A stretch of 64,000 bases of DNA from contig OY741264.1 in NCBI GenBank assembly GCA_963514095.1, positions 18,295,553 through 18,359,552 of the forward strand. Direction: 5' to 3'. Both the position numbers and the translations under genes were made by a program. Below are positions 47,764 through 59,084 of the stretch, in pieces. The notes under the pieces were generated by a model. It saw nothing but the letters and a program-made list of their open reading frames with translations, was not told the DNA's origin and did not search any database. Numbering within the stretch: the stretch's first letter is position 1; every line of letters starts with the position of its first letter. Origin of the DNA: Eutrigla gurnardus (Eukaryota; Chordata; Actinopteri; Perciformes; Triglidae).

Positions 47764-48060
47764 GGGCCCTAGTTTCGTAGACCAGGCGCAGTCAGCTCTC
47801 AGCGCACCTGCGCCACGCCGACGGGGTGTGTCCGCCTGGACTTTGCAAGTTTTGTGCACCGCGCAGGCTCACACGGGCTCGCGCAGGCTCACGCAGGCAC
47901 ACCTCCCGTCACTCCCACCCACACAAGTAGGAAAGAGGGAGGAGAAGAAGGCGTGAGTGGGAGACGAGGAGGAGACGAGGCGTGGACTGGGATTAATACA
48001 GCCGATTCAGATCTTCACCAATCAAATGAGCTCCTCTCCTCACCTTTAATGCGTTAGGGG
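47764..48060. repeat. Dispersed repeat end starting gggccctagtttcgt (second copy)
   Basis: Begins like the copy at 4733 and continues with GC-rich gcgcag/cgcagg motifs. No matching inverted end was found. The open frames inside have no domain. Confidence 0.45.
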
Positions 48061-48388
48061 AGGTTCAGTGCAAGTTCCGTCACTTGACAACCCGATGACA
48101 GAAGCAGCGCCGCCGCTCCCACCACGCACATCACGCGCTGTGCGTGCGTATCATAATAATAACAATGCCCATATTATAAAAAACAGGAGAGAGCGAGGGA
48201 GATGTGTTGGTCCGAGAGGCTGAGTTTCCGTTACGCGTGCCATCCGCCTTTGATCTGACGTCAGATGTGACGGGACAATCTATATAGATATAAATTCACG
48301 TGTTGATTCAATTAGTTGCATTAAATAGTGTTTGTTGTGATTATTTATTGCATTTAAATGTGCCTGGAACTGTGGAAACCTGCCCGTG

Positions 48389-49466
48389 AGGTCTCGGTGC
48401 TCGTTGGTTTTCGACCATGGACCTGGCTAGCGGGTACAACCAGGTCCCTGTGGCAGAGTCTGATCGTTCCAAGACAGCCTTTTGTACCCCCTTGAGCCTG
48501 TTTGAGTGGAACCGCATGCCCTTCAGGCTTTGCAACGCTCCCAGCACCTTCCAGCGGTTGATGCAGTGGATTTTTGGTGACCAGCAGTGCCAATCCCTGC
48601 TGCTCTACCTGGACGACATCGTGGTTTTCTCTTCTACCATCGAGCAACATCTGGAGAGGTTGGGTGTGGTGCTGGGGCGTTTGCAGCACGAAGGTTTAAA
48701 GGTGAAACTCAGCAAGTGTGCCTTCTTCCAACAGGAAGTGCGTTACTTGGGGTATGTCATTTCCGATCAAGGTGTCTCCACCGACCCCAGCAAGGTCGAG
48801 GCAGTTTCCAGCTGGCCCTCCCCTGCCACCCTCTCAGAGCTGCGCTCCTTCCTCGGTTTTGCCAGCTACTACCGCCACTTTGTGGAGGGGTTTGCGAAGC
48901 TGGCTGCACCCCTGCACAGGCTGGTGGCAGAGCTGGCAGGTCTCAAGTCCAAGCGGGTAGACCAGTCAGTCACTGGTCGCTGGACAGATGAGTGTTGCTG
49001 TAGCTTTGCAGCATTGAAAGCTCGTCTCATCTCTGCACCTGTGCTGGCGTACGCTGACTTCACCCTTCCATTCATTCTGGAGGTGGACGCCAGCTATGGA
49101 GGTCTTGGAGTGGTGCTGTCGCGAGAACAGGAGGGAAAGGTTCGTCCCATAGCTTATGCGAGCCGTGGTTTGAGGCCCACTGAGCGCAACATGCATAATT
49201 ACAGCTCCATGAAGTTGGAGTTTGTGGCGCTATAGTGGGCTATGACTGAAAAGTTTAGGGAGTATCTGTTGGGTCACAAATGTGTCGTTTACACCGACAA
49301 CAACCCATTGAGTCACCTGTCATCGGCAAAGCTGGGGGCCACCGAACAGCGTTGGGCTGCCCAACTTGCGTCCTTTGATTTCGAATTAAAGTATCGGAAG
49401 CAACGGAAACACAAGACAGGAGGCACAAGACATGCAGGCCATGATCCGTGGTACATTGCTTCCTAA
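48389..49466 (+). pseudogene. Gypsy copy 2 reverse transcriptase and RNase H
   Basis: The frame shows RT blocks in order: FSTMDLASGYNQV, FRLCNAPSTFQRLM, LLLYLDDIVVF (catalytic YLDD, about 48606), CAFFQQEVRYLGYVIS and ELRSFLGFASYYRHF. RNase H follows with LEVDASYGGLGVVLS. A single TAG at 49233-49235 interrupts it. The frame continues (MTEKFREYLLG, YTDNNPLSHL, TEQRWAAQLAS) until a frame change near 49395. The catalytic residues are present, but the copy is broken and lacks its N-terminus. Confidence 0.9.
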
Positions 49467-50253
49467 ACCCTTGCAGCAGGTCCTGCAGGTGGACCAAGTA
49501 AAGGCGACACAAGCCACTGTTGCAGCCTTGCCCCATCACCCTCCATCTGACATCGCCACGCTCCAGCACACCGACCCAGTCATCCAGGAAATCTTGGTCT
49601 TCTGGATACATAAACAGCGTCCCAATCAAGAGGAGCGGAAACGGATGTCCAAGTTGGCCTTGGTGTTCCTCCAGCAGTTGGTTGAAAAGAATGGTGTGTT
49701 GTATCGCCAGGTTTTCCGGCCAGATGGAGCCGAGCTTGTGTTTCAGTTGTTGTTGCCTGCTGCACTGAAAACGGATGTGTTGACTGAGGTTCACCAGGGG
49801 CATGGTCATCAGGGGGTCGAGAGGACCTTGGAGCTCCTACGCCAGCGGTGTTATTGGCCAGGTCTGTCTGCTGAGGTGGCACGGTGGTGCCAGGCGTGTG
49901 AAAGGTGCCAGGTGGCCAAGGTGAGTCAACCAGCTGCCCGCAGCTTTATGGGACACCTGTTGGTTTCTCGACCTAATGAGATCCTCGCTATTGATTTTAC
50001 GGTTCTGGAGCCCAGCCGTAATGGGGTTGAAGACGTTCTTGTAATGACTGATGTCTTCAGTAAATATACGTGGGCGGTCCCTACCCGTGATCAGCGAGCT
50101 ACCACTGTAGCTCAGGTTTTGGTGGCTGAGTGGTTCTCAAAATTTGGTGTCCCAGCCCGGATTCACTCAGACCAGGGGTGGAGCTTTGAGGGCTCTCTCA
50201 TCCAGCAGTTGTGCATTTTGTATGGTATAGAGAAGACTCGCACTACACCATAA
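49432..50253 (+). pseudogene. Gypsy copy 2 integrase
   Basis: HHCC zinc region (HQGHGHQG ... CQACERC) precedes the core. The first acidic residue is in AIDFTVLEP and the second in HSDQGWSFEG. The frame stops at 50253, before the third catalytic residue, which appears about 20 bases later in another frame (block NGQCERFN). The frameshift inactivates the copy. Confidence 0.85.
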
Positions 50254-50254
50254 C

Positions 50255-51225
50255 ATTTTTAGGGAATGGGCAATGTGAGCGTTTCAATAGAACACTTCAC
50301 GATCTGTTACGTACATTGCCTGTGTCTGGAGCGTGACTGGAGTTCTTGTCTCCCCTAGGGCCTGTATGCCTATAACACCACCCCGCATCAGGCAACCGGC
50401 AAGTCTCCTTTTCTGTTGATGTTTGGCCAGGAGACAAGGCACCCAGTTGATTTCCTCCTGGGCCAAGTTCAGGATCCTGTTGGTGGCAGTGTCCATGAGT
50501 GGGTCCTGGAACACCAAACCCGCTACAGATGGCTCGTGACCGGTTGAAGGCTGCTGCAGAGCGGCGTAAGAGAAATCATGACCAGCATGTCCGTGATGTT
50601 CCTCTAAAGGAGGGCCAGTTGGTATGGTTGCGAGACCGTGGTCTTCGGGGATGCCATAAGATCCAGGATCAGTGGGCCTCTGTGATGTATTATGTCTTGA
50701 GGGCACCAAGGAAAGGGGGATCGGTCTACACCATTGCCCCTAGGGATGATCCAACCAGAGCCAGACAGGTACATCGCTCGTTGCTGAAGGCTGTGGTAGG
50801 GGTCAATCCTCCAGGTCCCCCTGCTGTTTCTTCCCCACCACCTCCTCCTGAGCAGTCTCAGTCAGAGGATGAGCTGTCATTTGATGGTGATTGGCTGATC
50901 TTGAGGTCTGGAAACCCATTGCCCACTTCTGTCCGGGCCGAAGCTGTGATCCAGACCCCCCCCTCCATTTCTGGTTCCATCGCTGGACTCAGTCCCCTCT
51001 GTGCCATCTTCATCGGTAGTTCCTGCTCCGGTGGTCACAGGTGCTTCTTCTTCTCTCCCTGTTGTTGAACGAGATGCTGTCCAGCGGACAGCTAGACCAA
51101 CTGCAGGTCACCACCCCAATGTCCACCGCCTCCCACGGTCGGCAGGGGGCGCTGAACAAGGAGGTGGATATCCTTCTGTCCCTGTGTCTAATGCTGTTGC
51201 AGCACTATTTAGGCCTTGGAGTTAA
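50255..51225 (+). pseudogene. Gypsy copy 2 pol C-terminal region
   Basis: After the integrase break, frames continue with the integrase end and a C-terminal, chromodomain-less region (KEGQLVWLRD, SVMYYVLRAPRKGGSVYTI, RQVHRSLLKAVVG). A proline-rich tail and the block RPTAGHHPNVHRLPR end near 51225. Copy 1 has the same blocks, interrupted there by an L2 fragment. Confidence 0.8.
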
Positions 51226-51777
51226 GTCTTTACTTTGGTTATTCCATCGTCGGGACGACGATTCAATTGCTGGGGGCAGATTGTAGCAGGACTCAGTCAT
51301 TGGGCCCGTGACATCACTCAGGAGGTGGCCCCAGTCAATTGCGGTGGGTGAATACCGCATAAAAGGGGGTGTAGAGTACCTGTCTTCCTCTTGCTTGCCG
51401 GAGGCCAGGCCACGTCATTTCCTGGTGTCCGTCACTTTCGCCCCTCTGTTAGCAGAGGCTCGCTTGGGTGTTGCTGCTGGCTGCATGCTGCTCACCTCAT
51501 CCTTAATGCCGGTAGGTGAGCTTTCTGCCTCACGTGTCTTCCCCTGTGGCATTGCACGTGTGGCAACCTGTGTTTGTTTACAGGTTGCTCTCGTGTAGCG
51601 CCGCACTCTCCCCACGCTGCGTTGGCCGGGACTGCCTGACCGGTATGTAGTAGAGTGACAGTAGCTTCCTCCCCCAGCCACTTGTAAGTTTCTTATGTTT
51701 GTTTATTATTGTAGGGTAAAGATGTCTATGTAGCGGCTCAGCGCCAGCTAATCCGACCGCTAAACCACTGCTGCTTT

Positions 51778-51946
51778 GCTTCGCCTTGCTGGAGTTGGTT
51801 CGCCTTGCTGGAGCTGCTTTGCTTCACCTTGCTGGAGTTGCTTCGCCTTGCTGGAGCTGCTTTGCTTTGCCTTGCTGGAGCTGCTTTGCCATGCTGGAGT
51901 TGCTTCGCCTTGCTGGAGTTGCTTCGCCTCGCTGGAGCTGCTTGGC
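51778..51946. repeat. VNTR, 19-bp unit with 24-bp variants, 8 units
   Basis: The unit ttcgccttgctggagttgc is repeated with ttgc-t variations. Two units carry an extra tttgc and are 24 bp. It lies inside the Gypsy LTR. Confidence 0.85.
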
Positions 51947-52027
51947 GTTCAGACACCGCTTATTGCTGCAGATCGATTGCTTGCCGTGCCACTTTTGCCG
52001 CTGTGCTTGAGCTCCCGTTGCCGCCTG

Positions 52028-53046
52028 GGGCCCGTTTCACCAAGCAGGTTCAACAAACTCTAGACCTAACCCTGAACTCTGAGTTGACCAACTCTGAGAT
52101 GGGCAACTCTGAGTTTTCGGTTTCAGAACAGTGGTTTTGAATCAGTTCAGTCAACTCTGAGTATGTAAACTCTGAGTTACGCGCGTGCCTGCCGACTCTA
52201 TAAAGCCATCATCAATGGAGCTCCGATACTACGATTCACCATGGCAACGGGAAGAGCGTCATTAGATATTACTGAGTGTTTATGTAGAAAACGAGCTCAT
52301 CCTGACAAAGCGGAGCAACGTAACTGCAGCAAAGTAGCGATAGTTGTCGTGGCAGACAATTACTGACCGATCTAATGTGTATAACTGAATGAAACAGTCT
52401 ATTGATCTAAAGGTAATAAGTCTTTATTTTCAGATTTGCACAGCTACACTGTGGTGTAATTGTTAGCAATGCCACCCCCGGTGCAGGCGACAGGGGTTCA
52501 ACTCCCGTAGTTCACAAAGTAGAGCACTGAATGAATTATCATTTTCATTGGGTGTCATCCCCCCAGGCACAGAAAGAAAGTGCCGTCAATTGAAAATTAA
52601 GCATAAGAATATTGCGCAAATACGTTGACTAAAGCATATGATTTTAATCATATTTCACATATTAAACAGTAAATATAAGCAAGTTTCAACACAGAAATGT
52701 ACTTAAACATTTCATAAATCTCCCGTTCGCAAAAACACTACCTCCGCAAAGAATCTGGTTGCGGATTATGTCCGCGATATGAAATTAGGTTGACGATGAA
52801 AGGACGGCACATTTTTTTCAGAGTTGGTTCAGATTCCGGAAAAAGGCGGAGACATGTAGGGAGAAACTCACGGTTTGTTGAAGCAAACCTGCTAGCGAGC
52901 AGGTTAGGTTCACGGAGTATGTTACCCGGGTAACTGACTCAGATTTATGCTGAACTGGCTTTGTGAAACCGAAAAACCAGAGTTTCCCTCATCTCAGGGT
53001 TAACTAACTCAAGGTTTTTACTAAACCTGCTTTGTGAAACGGACCC
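52028..53046. mobile_element. MITE with CTG target duplication (copy 2)
   Basis: Ends gggcccgtttcacc and ggtgaaac-type gtgaaacggaccc are inverted repeats, flanked by CTG (52025-52027 and 53047-53049). It closely matches 8644-9778 apart from an internal deletion of about 120 bp. No transposase ORF. Confidence 0.85.
52443..52517 (+). repeat. tRNA-like module inside MITE copy 2
   Basis: A-box-like tggtgtaattgttagc and B-box-like ggttcaactccc, as in the copy at 9061. Confidence 0.6.
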
Positions 53047-53614
53047 CTGCTCTGTCTGGCTTTGACTGTTTGGCTGGCTGGGTGTCTTTGGTGCTGCCTG
53101 TCGCCGCCTGGGCGTACCTGTGGTTCAGCAACGCGTCGTTTTTATTTATTCTGCCACGTCTTAAAGTGTGTGTGTGTGTGTGGAAGAGAGAGAACAGTGT
53201 TGGAACGTTTATTGTGGTTTCTGTTATCTTGTGTTTGTCTAGTTGTTGGTCGCTGTATGTTCTTTATTATTATTATTATTTTGTTTTCTTTGTCCCTAAA
53301 CTATTTCTCTCTCTGGGCCTACGGTGGTGGATTGGTGTCTGGTGGTGGTGCCCTCCCTTTTTTTGCGTTGTGTCTACACTGGTTTGAGTTTTCACTTCAT
53401 CCTTATTTTTGCTGCATGTGTGGTGTTCCTGGTATCCCCGTTTTGTTGACCCATCTGTCACTAGTAGGCCTAATTGGTTTTATTTAATTTCCCCCAAGTG
53501 AACGATTTCATTTAAACCTTTTTAAAACGATAGATTGGCAATAAAAATAATAATATTTTTGTACCCTCGAACCACTGTCTCTGCCTCACTTTGTGACGAA
53601 CCTGAATGCCTTCT

Positions 53615-54390
53615 CCTTTTGAGTTGGTTCACTTAAAGTCCCTAGGTGAAACACCCAGGGTGGCGTTGTCTGGCAACAATTATTAGATACCATTCTAAAA
53701 CCTTACTGTAAACCAAAATCACCTCCTCGCGCCGCCACACGTCCATGGTGGGAAATGGCGGTGGCCTGAGATATGTCGTGTTGATGGGGGTGTCTGAGGC
53801 TGATGATGGTGGGTATGGGGAGAAACAATGGTGAAACTGTTGATGACGGGTGTGGCCGGCAGAGGGCGCTGATGGGGGAGAACGCAGACTGGGAGGGTGG
53901 AGGTGACGATGGATGTTTCGGGGAGGAGGGGGGTGTGAGGTAGTGTAAACAAACCCAGGTGGCAAGGCCACTAAGCAGGAGCCCGAGTGCAGTTGAGCTG
54001 ACCGGGTTTCCTTGGTAGAGTATCGGTCTACTTAGTAGTGAGTCCCGTCGGTTTGAGGGTGAACAGCACTAGTTTTGTTCCTTCAACCAGAAGTGATTGT
54101 TGGAAGGTTTTATCAATCGTTAGATTGTGGCCAATGAATGCATCCATGGGGGAGCAGGAAGCTCGCAAAAACCCCAACCGAAAACACAGCGGTGCTCTGC
54201 CACTCTGCACCTAGTGAAGCTAAACAACAGGAATGCTAGGTGTGGTACGCCAAGTAACAAGAAAAAACACGAGAGACTTCCGGTAACCGTGTGGACCTGA
54301 TGGCTGCCTGAGTTTTGAGCTCTCCGGCAGCATCCCATTTTTGTCAAATATTTAATCATTTCACGCCAAACAAGCACCGTTTTTTTTAGG
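53615..54390. other. Stretch without a recognisable gene
   Basis: The proline-rich minus-strand frame at 53642-53971 and the frame at 54120-54626 show no domain that I recognise. The section from about 54280 may be the 5' UTR of the L1-like element that follows. Confidence 0.4.
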
Positions 54391-54393
54391 TGA

Positions 54394-54651
54394 ATGCACC
54401 AATGGTCGGTTAAAATGCCAGATTCAAAAGGAAAGATGGCTAAAACCCTGAAAGACGAAGATATTAAATCCATTGCTGAAGTCGTCAGAGCTTTGCTGCG
54501 TGAGGAGCTGGAAGCTAGCATGCAGCAGGTGGCTAATAAGCTAGATTCTGTGCAGACAGAGCTAACTTCACTGACCACGAGGATTGTTACGGCTGAAGGC
54601 GAGCTTACTACCCTGAAAAAGGACACTAGTCAAGTCAACAAACCCTTTTAA
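54394..54651 (+). pseudogene. L1-like LINE ORF1 N-terminus (coiled coil)
   Basis: An 85-codon frame with a heptad-like pattern (VVRALLREELEASMQQ, LDSVQTELTSLTTRI, TAEGELTTLKKD) resembles the coiled-coil start of ORF1 proteins of fish L1/Tx1 elements, which form RNA-binding trimers. It stops at 54651. The rest of ORF1 is not found nearby; a minus-strand LINE follows. Confidence 0.65.
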
Positions 54652-54799
54652 CATCCCCACTCCCCGCACCCTCATTCATGTAACACACACACGCTACATA
54701 CATATGAGTAAATAAATAATAAAACCTTTAAGAGAAAATTAAAAGGCAACGTAAAATGACAGGATAAATGTCTCCTGTCATTGGCTCAGTGGCCCTGAG

Positions 54800-57363
54800 G
54801 CCCTCAGTGGCTCAGTGGCCCTCCGGCAGGCTGTTCCATAGGCGAGGGCCGTAATGATAAAATGATTACGGCCAAGCAGGTCAGACAGATAAGAAGCAAA
54901 AGCAGGTCAGACAGATAAGAAGGCCCGAGGCCATTAAGACAATTAAAAACTAGTAAAAGAACCTTAAAATCGACCCTGAAGCGCACAGGGAGCCAATGCA
55001 GCGTGAGCCCGCCTTCTGGTCTTCGTCAGCACGCGTGCAGCTGAGTTCTGGAGCAGCTGAAGGTGTGAAATGCTCTTTTTCGGGAGACCAGAGAGCAGGG
55101 CATTACAGTAATCTAACCGGCTAGAGATAAAAGCATGCATTAGCACCTCTGTGCTGGCCAGAGAGAGAAACGGGCGAACTCTGGCTATATTCTTAAGATG
55201 GTAAAAAACAATCTTTGTAGTATTTCTGATGTGTGAAATAAAATCTAGCTCAGAGTCGAAAAGAACGCCCAGGTTTTTTACGCACTGTGAATGTTTGTGC
55301 ATGTGAAAGCATTTAGTTTTGGTAAAAGTTTCTCTCTCTCTCTTGCCTTCAGGACCAATAATTAAAACCTCTGTTTTGTCCTGGTTGAGCTGCAGGAAGT
55401 TCTCTGCCATCCATGACTTTATATCTAAAATACAATTTAAAAGGGAATCAATAGGTCCCGTGTCATCAGGACACACAGCAATGTAGAGCTGTGTATCATC
55501 CGCGTAGCTGTGAAAATTGATGCCATGCCTCCTGATGACGTCCCCAAGGGGGAGCATATATAAATTAAAAAGTATTGGATCTAAAATTGACCCTTGGGGC
55601 ACCCCACACTTAAGTTCATGCATTCCTGAGGAACATGTGACGGAAAGTGACGACCTGTGAAGCAGCGCTTAGATCCAGTAGCAGCAGGACTGACAGTTTC
55701 TGAGAGTCACTGTTACACCTGAGGTCATTAACAATCTTCACGAGGGCTGTCTCGGTACTGTGGTTCATCCTAAAACCAGATTGACACTGTTCTAAAATGT
55801 TGTTGTTGTTTAAAAAATAATTTAATTGGATAAAAACCAGCTTTTCTAAAACTTTACTTAAAAAGGGTAAGTTGGATACAGGTCGGTAGTTGGCGAAGAT
55901 GTCAGGATCCAAATTGCTCTTCATCAGAAGGGGCTTCACCACTGCTGTTTCAAAGGCAGTGGGGAAGACACCCGTCTGGAGAGAGCAATTCACAAGATTT
56001 AAAAGTTCAAACTCAAAGAACGCATAAAATTGTTTTAAGAGTGATGTGGGGATTGGGTCTAAAAGGCAGGTTGTTAGGTTTACTCGGGAGAAAACTCTAC
56101 CAAGGGTTTCTGCATCAACCAGGACAAAATGCTCCATTGTCTCCTCAGATAAAAGTGATGGTTCAGGTCTGTTAAAAGCAACAATGTTATGTTCTAAAAG
56201 AGTGGACCTAATGCCAACGATTTTACCCCTGAAGTGGTCTGTAAATTCCTCACATAGATTGTTTGTTGGGACTATGGAGGATTTCTTAAAATCACTATTA
56301 ATTAAACATGCGATTGTGGAGAAGAGGAATATATGGTCGTTCTTTTTATCTGAGATGAGTTGTGAAAAATGGAAAGTTCTTGCCTGTTTTACTGCTTTAT
56401 TGTAGGTTTTGAGTTTGTCCCGGAATATTTTGTGATGAACTGTTCGTTTTTACTGCCTCCATTTTCTTTCAGCGCTCCTGCAATTTCTTTTCAGTTGTTT
56501 TATTTCAGTCTTTATCCAAGGTGGTAGGTTTGGTTGACATTGTTTTTGTGGAAAGTGGAGCCACTGAATCTAGGGCTGACCTGAGTTTACTGTTAAAATT
56601 GTCAACAATAAAATCGCAGGATGCAGGTAAAATGTCAGCAGTGCTATTCTGTAAAATTTCAATAAAATTTGCAGCCACTTCAGGAGTAAGGTAGCGCTTC
56701 CTCACTGTTCTCACTGGGGCCTCCTGTTGGATAAAACTGGAGATATCAAAGAACACACAGTAATGGTCAGACACAGCCAGGTCGACAACAGAGGACACGC
56801 CTGTGGACAGGCCATGTGTTATGACCAGGTCCAGGGTGTGTCCTCTGTTGTGAGTGGGCTGAGTGATGTGCTGCTTAAAATCGAGGCTGTTTAAAAGATT
56901 CAATAATTCAGTCGCAGTGGGATCTGAATTGTTATCTTATGTTTATGTTAAAATCACCAGTTATTAAAACCCTGTTGTAAGTTGAGTGTAAAATTGATAA
57001 AAGTTCGGAAAACTCATTAATAAAAGAGGGGTGGTGCTTGGGTGGTCTATAAATAGTCACACATAAAATCGGAGGACTGCTAAAAACAAAGGCATGGTGT
57101 TCAAATGATGTATAATTGGTAAAAGAAATGACCTTTGTTATAATAGAGCTTAAAATTATTGTTGCAGTCCCACCACCTCTCCTACCACTCCTGTTGGAAA
57201 ATAAAAAACTAAAATTTGGTGGGGAAGCCTCAGTGAGAACAGCTGGTGCATCAGTGCTCAGCCACATTTCAGTTAAAAATAAACAGTCAAGTTTGTTCTC
57301 TAAAATCGGGTCATTGATGATAAAAGACTTGTTTGACAGGGAGCGAACATTAAAAAGAGCCAT
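54800..57363 (-). pseudogene. LINE ORF2: endonuclease and reverse transcriptase
   Basis: From 57363: AP endonuclease (ALFNVRSLSNKSF, LTEMWLS, RRGGGTATI, GDFNINIR). A frame break follows, then 56903-56505 (GHTLDLVITHG, VSDHYCVFF). RT: 56137-55616 has LDPIPTSLLK, NYRPVSNLPFLSKVLEK and FRMNHSTETALVKIVNDL. A break near 55620 lacks the FDTVDH-type block. 55623-54964 then has GVPQGSILDPILF, the catalytic HSYADDTQLYI, LQLNQDKTEVLI, KNLGVLFDSEL and SRLDYCNALLSGLP. Motifs fit the L2/CR1/Rex group. The copy is broken by stops and a small deletion. Confidence 0.85.
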
Positions 57364-57558
57364 GTGGAGGGCTGCATGTGGGCTGGTTGAATGTGAGACC
57401 TTGTTGATGTTGATATGTTTAAGGTTATGACGGGAAGGACAGGGAGGTGTAATGGGATGGTGGATGTGTAGTGGTCTGTTGTTTGTAATGACTGGGATGT
57501 GTGAAGGATGTGATGTGGTGATGGGGATGGAGGTGGAGATGGTGGTGGACTTGTGGCG

Positions 57559-58814
57559 TCAATCTGTGGGACAGGGGAGATGTGTGGTAATGCGGGAGGC
57601 TAGTGCAGTGAGACCTTTGATGTTGAGGTGGAGGTTGTCATGCCAGAATAGATCAGTCCTTGTCCAGGATGTGTCAAAGTTATTGATAAAACCAAGCCCA
57701 CATGCAGAGCAAAAGTCCGATAACCACTGATTGATGCTAAATAACCTGCTAAAAAACTCAGAGCCATGTTTGGGGGATGGAATCAATCCTGAAAAAATAC
57801 AGGTCCTCCCCAGGCTATCAATGAGGTCTGCAAGCTGCTTGTAATCAGCGCAGAGCTTCGTTGATTGTCTGCACCTGAGGTTGTTCACGCCACAGTGCAC
57901 GATGATTGTGTGGGCAGACGGGTGATGGTCGGAAATAGCAGGGATGTGTTTGTGTAAGTCCAGGATTTTTGCACCAGAAAATGAATAAGTAATGCCATTT
58001 GGGATTGCAACAGACCTTATCATGGAGTCCCCAACCAGGATGTATTGTGGAGGTGGAGAGCGAAGCACGGTGTTAGCATTAATGGTGCTAGCACCAGCGA
58101 CGCTGGTAGCCGGAGCAGCGGAGGGCAATCCCAGCCGGGTGTTCTGCTGTCCCGCGGTAAAACGGTCAGCCCAGCGCCGGATGGAGATGTGACAGCACCA
58201 GAAGAGCCCCCTCTCCCAGAGAGGCCCACAGCGGTAGTCGAGACGGTCACCGAAGCAGCCGTCGCTGGAGTAGCCCAAGAGATGGTGACTGGAGCCCCCA
58301 CCGTGTCCACCGGGACAGGCGGCACACCAGCCGGGAGCTCGGCGTTCAGAGGGCATGCATCAGCCCTGGCCCTGAGGACGCCATCGGGGTGAACGGTGAC
58401 ATTGGACGACAACATGGAGAAGCGGTTTGTGAGGTTGAGAGGTGGAGGAGAGACAGTCCGGGTTATTTGCCTCCTACCTCGAGACACCACCTCCGTCCAA
58501 AGAAGCCGTGAGCTGGGAGTGGACATGGAGGATGGTCGGTGGCGGGATGTGGATGGTTCCCACAGAATCGTGTCCGCCGCTGCTGCTGCTGGTGAGTTGA
58601 GAATGTTGATTATTTGCGACTGTGTGGCCGCAGTGTTTATGAAGTCGTTTTGAAGTTGTACTTTTTGTTTGAACTCATCGGCAAGTGTCTTGATTTTCTC
58701 CCAGAGTATGGCTATGTCTTGCTGATTTTTATGACAGCTCTCGCAGGGGATAGTGTTCTCGATGCTGCAGCTAGCAGCCGCACGCAGCATGTCCTCGGCT
58801 ACGGGAGTCGCCAT
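57559..58814 (-). pseudogene. LINE ORF1 with SGNH/esterase-like domain
   Basis: The N-terminal frame (58814-58020) has a CESC pair and a helical stretch (ILWEKIKTLADEFKQK), then low-complexity sequence. A frame change near 58130 leads to the second frame (58356-57559) with the SGNH hydrolase blocks: ILVGDSMIRSV (nucleophile serine in GDS), HCGVNNLR (G-x-N) and FWHDNLHLN (catalytic D-x-x-H type). Esterase domains in ORF1 are known from CR1/L2 LINEs of fish; the biological substrate is unknown. Confidence 0.8.
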
Positions 58815-59084
58815 CTTGCCCTCTGTAGCCTCTGCAACTCTCGACTCGCGATCGGGCGATACCGTTTATGAAGACACGTGTAAGATATCTAACCGACGGG
58901 CTCGTCTATCACGTCTAAATCTGTGAACCCACAGGAGCCATGTGCGCTTGCTTCCATTACATCCTTCTACAGTTGCTGGTGTCCCGTTGCCTCTCACTAA
59001 GAAAGTCATCGGGGAGGATAACTATTGCCAAAATTGAATGTTCGAACAGGAAAATCGCCTTGATGTCAGCTTAAGCGCCTAACC

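Larger units (their letters stand above)
48389..53610 (+). mobile_element. Ty3/Gypsy retrotransposon copy 2, 5'-truncated
   Basis: Starts abruptly in the RT palm and runs through RNase H, integrase, the pol C-terminus and a 3' LTR. It is the same family as copy 1 (8380-18203), in the opposite orientation. gag and protease are missing. The 3' LTR carries a VNTR and a MITE. Confidence 0.85.
51284..53610 (+). repeat. 3' LTR of Gypsy copy 2
   Basis: A purine-rich tract (gctgggggcagat) precedes tgtagcaggactcag, a likely LTR start. A TATA-like cataaaagg lies at 51358, an AATAAA-type signal at about 53540 and an end-like block near 53577-53608. The LTR contains a 19-bp VNTR (51778-51946) and the CWG MITE. 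The right edge is approximate because no second LTR is present. Confidence 0.6.
54700..58820 (-). mobile_element. L2/CR1-like LINE with esterase-type ORF1, minus strand
   Basis: Two ORFs in LINE order on the minus strand: ORF1 (58814-57559) and ORF2 (57363 to about 54800). The 3' end lies at the left near 54700 in an A+T-rich run. The element sits between an L1-like ORF1 fragment and an L1-like ORF2 on the plus strand. No target duplication could be read. Confidence 0.75.

Noticed and set aside
51738..52140. Minus- and plus-strand open frames rich in A, Q, K or L, C
   Set aside because: They are translations of the 19-bp VNTR in the LTR.
53642..53971. Proline-rich minus-strand frame
   Set aside because: Low-complexity sequence with no domain; no splice or start context favours it.
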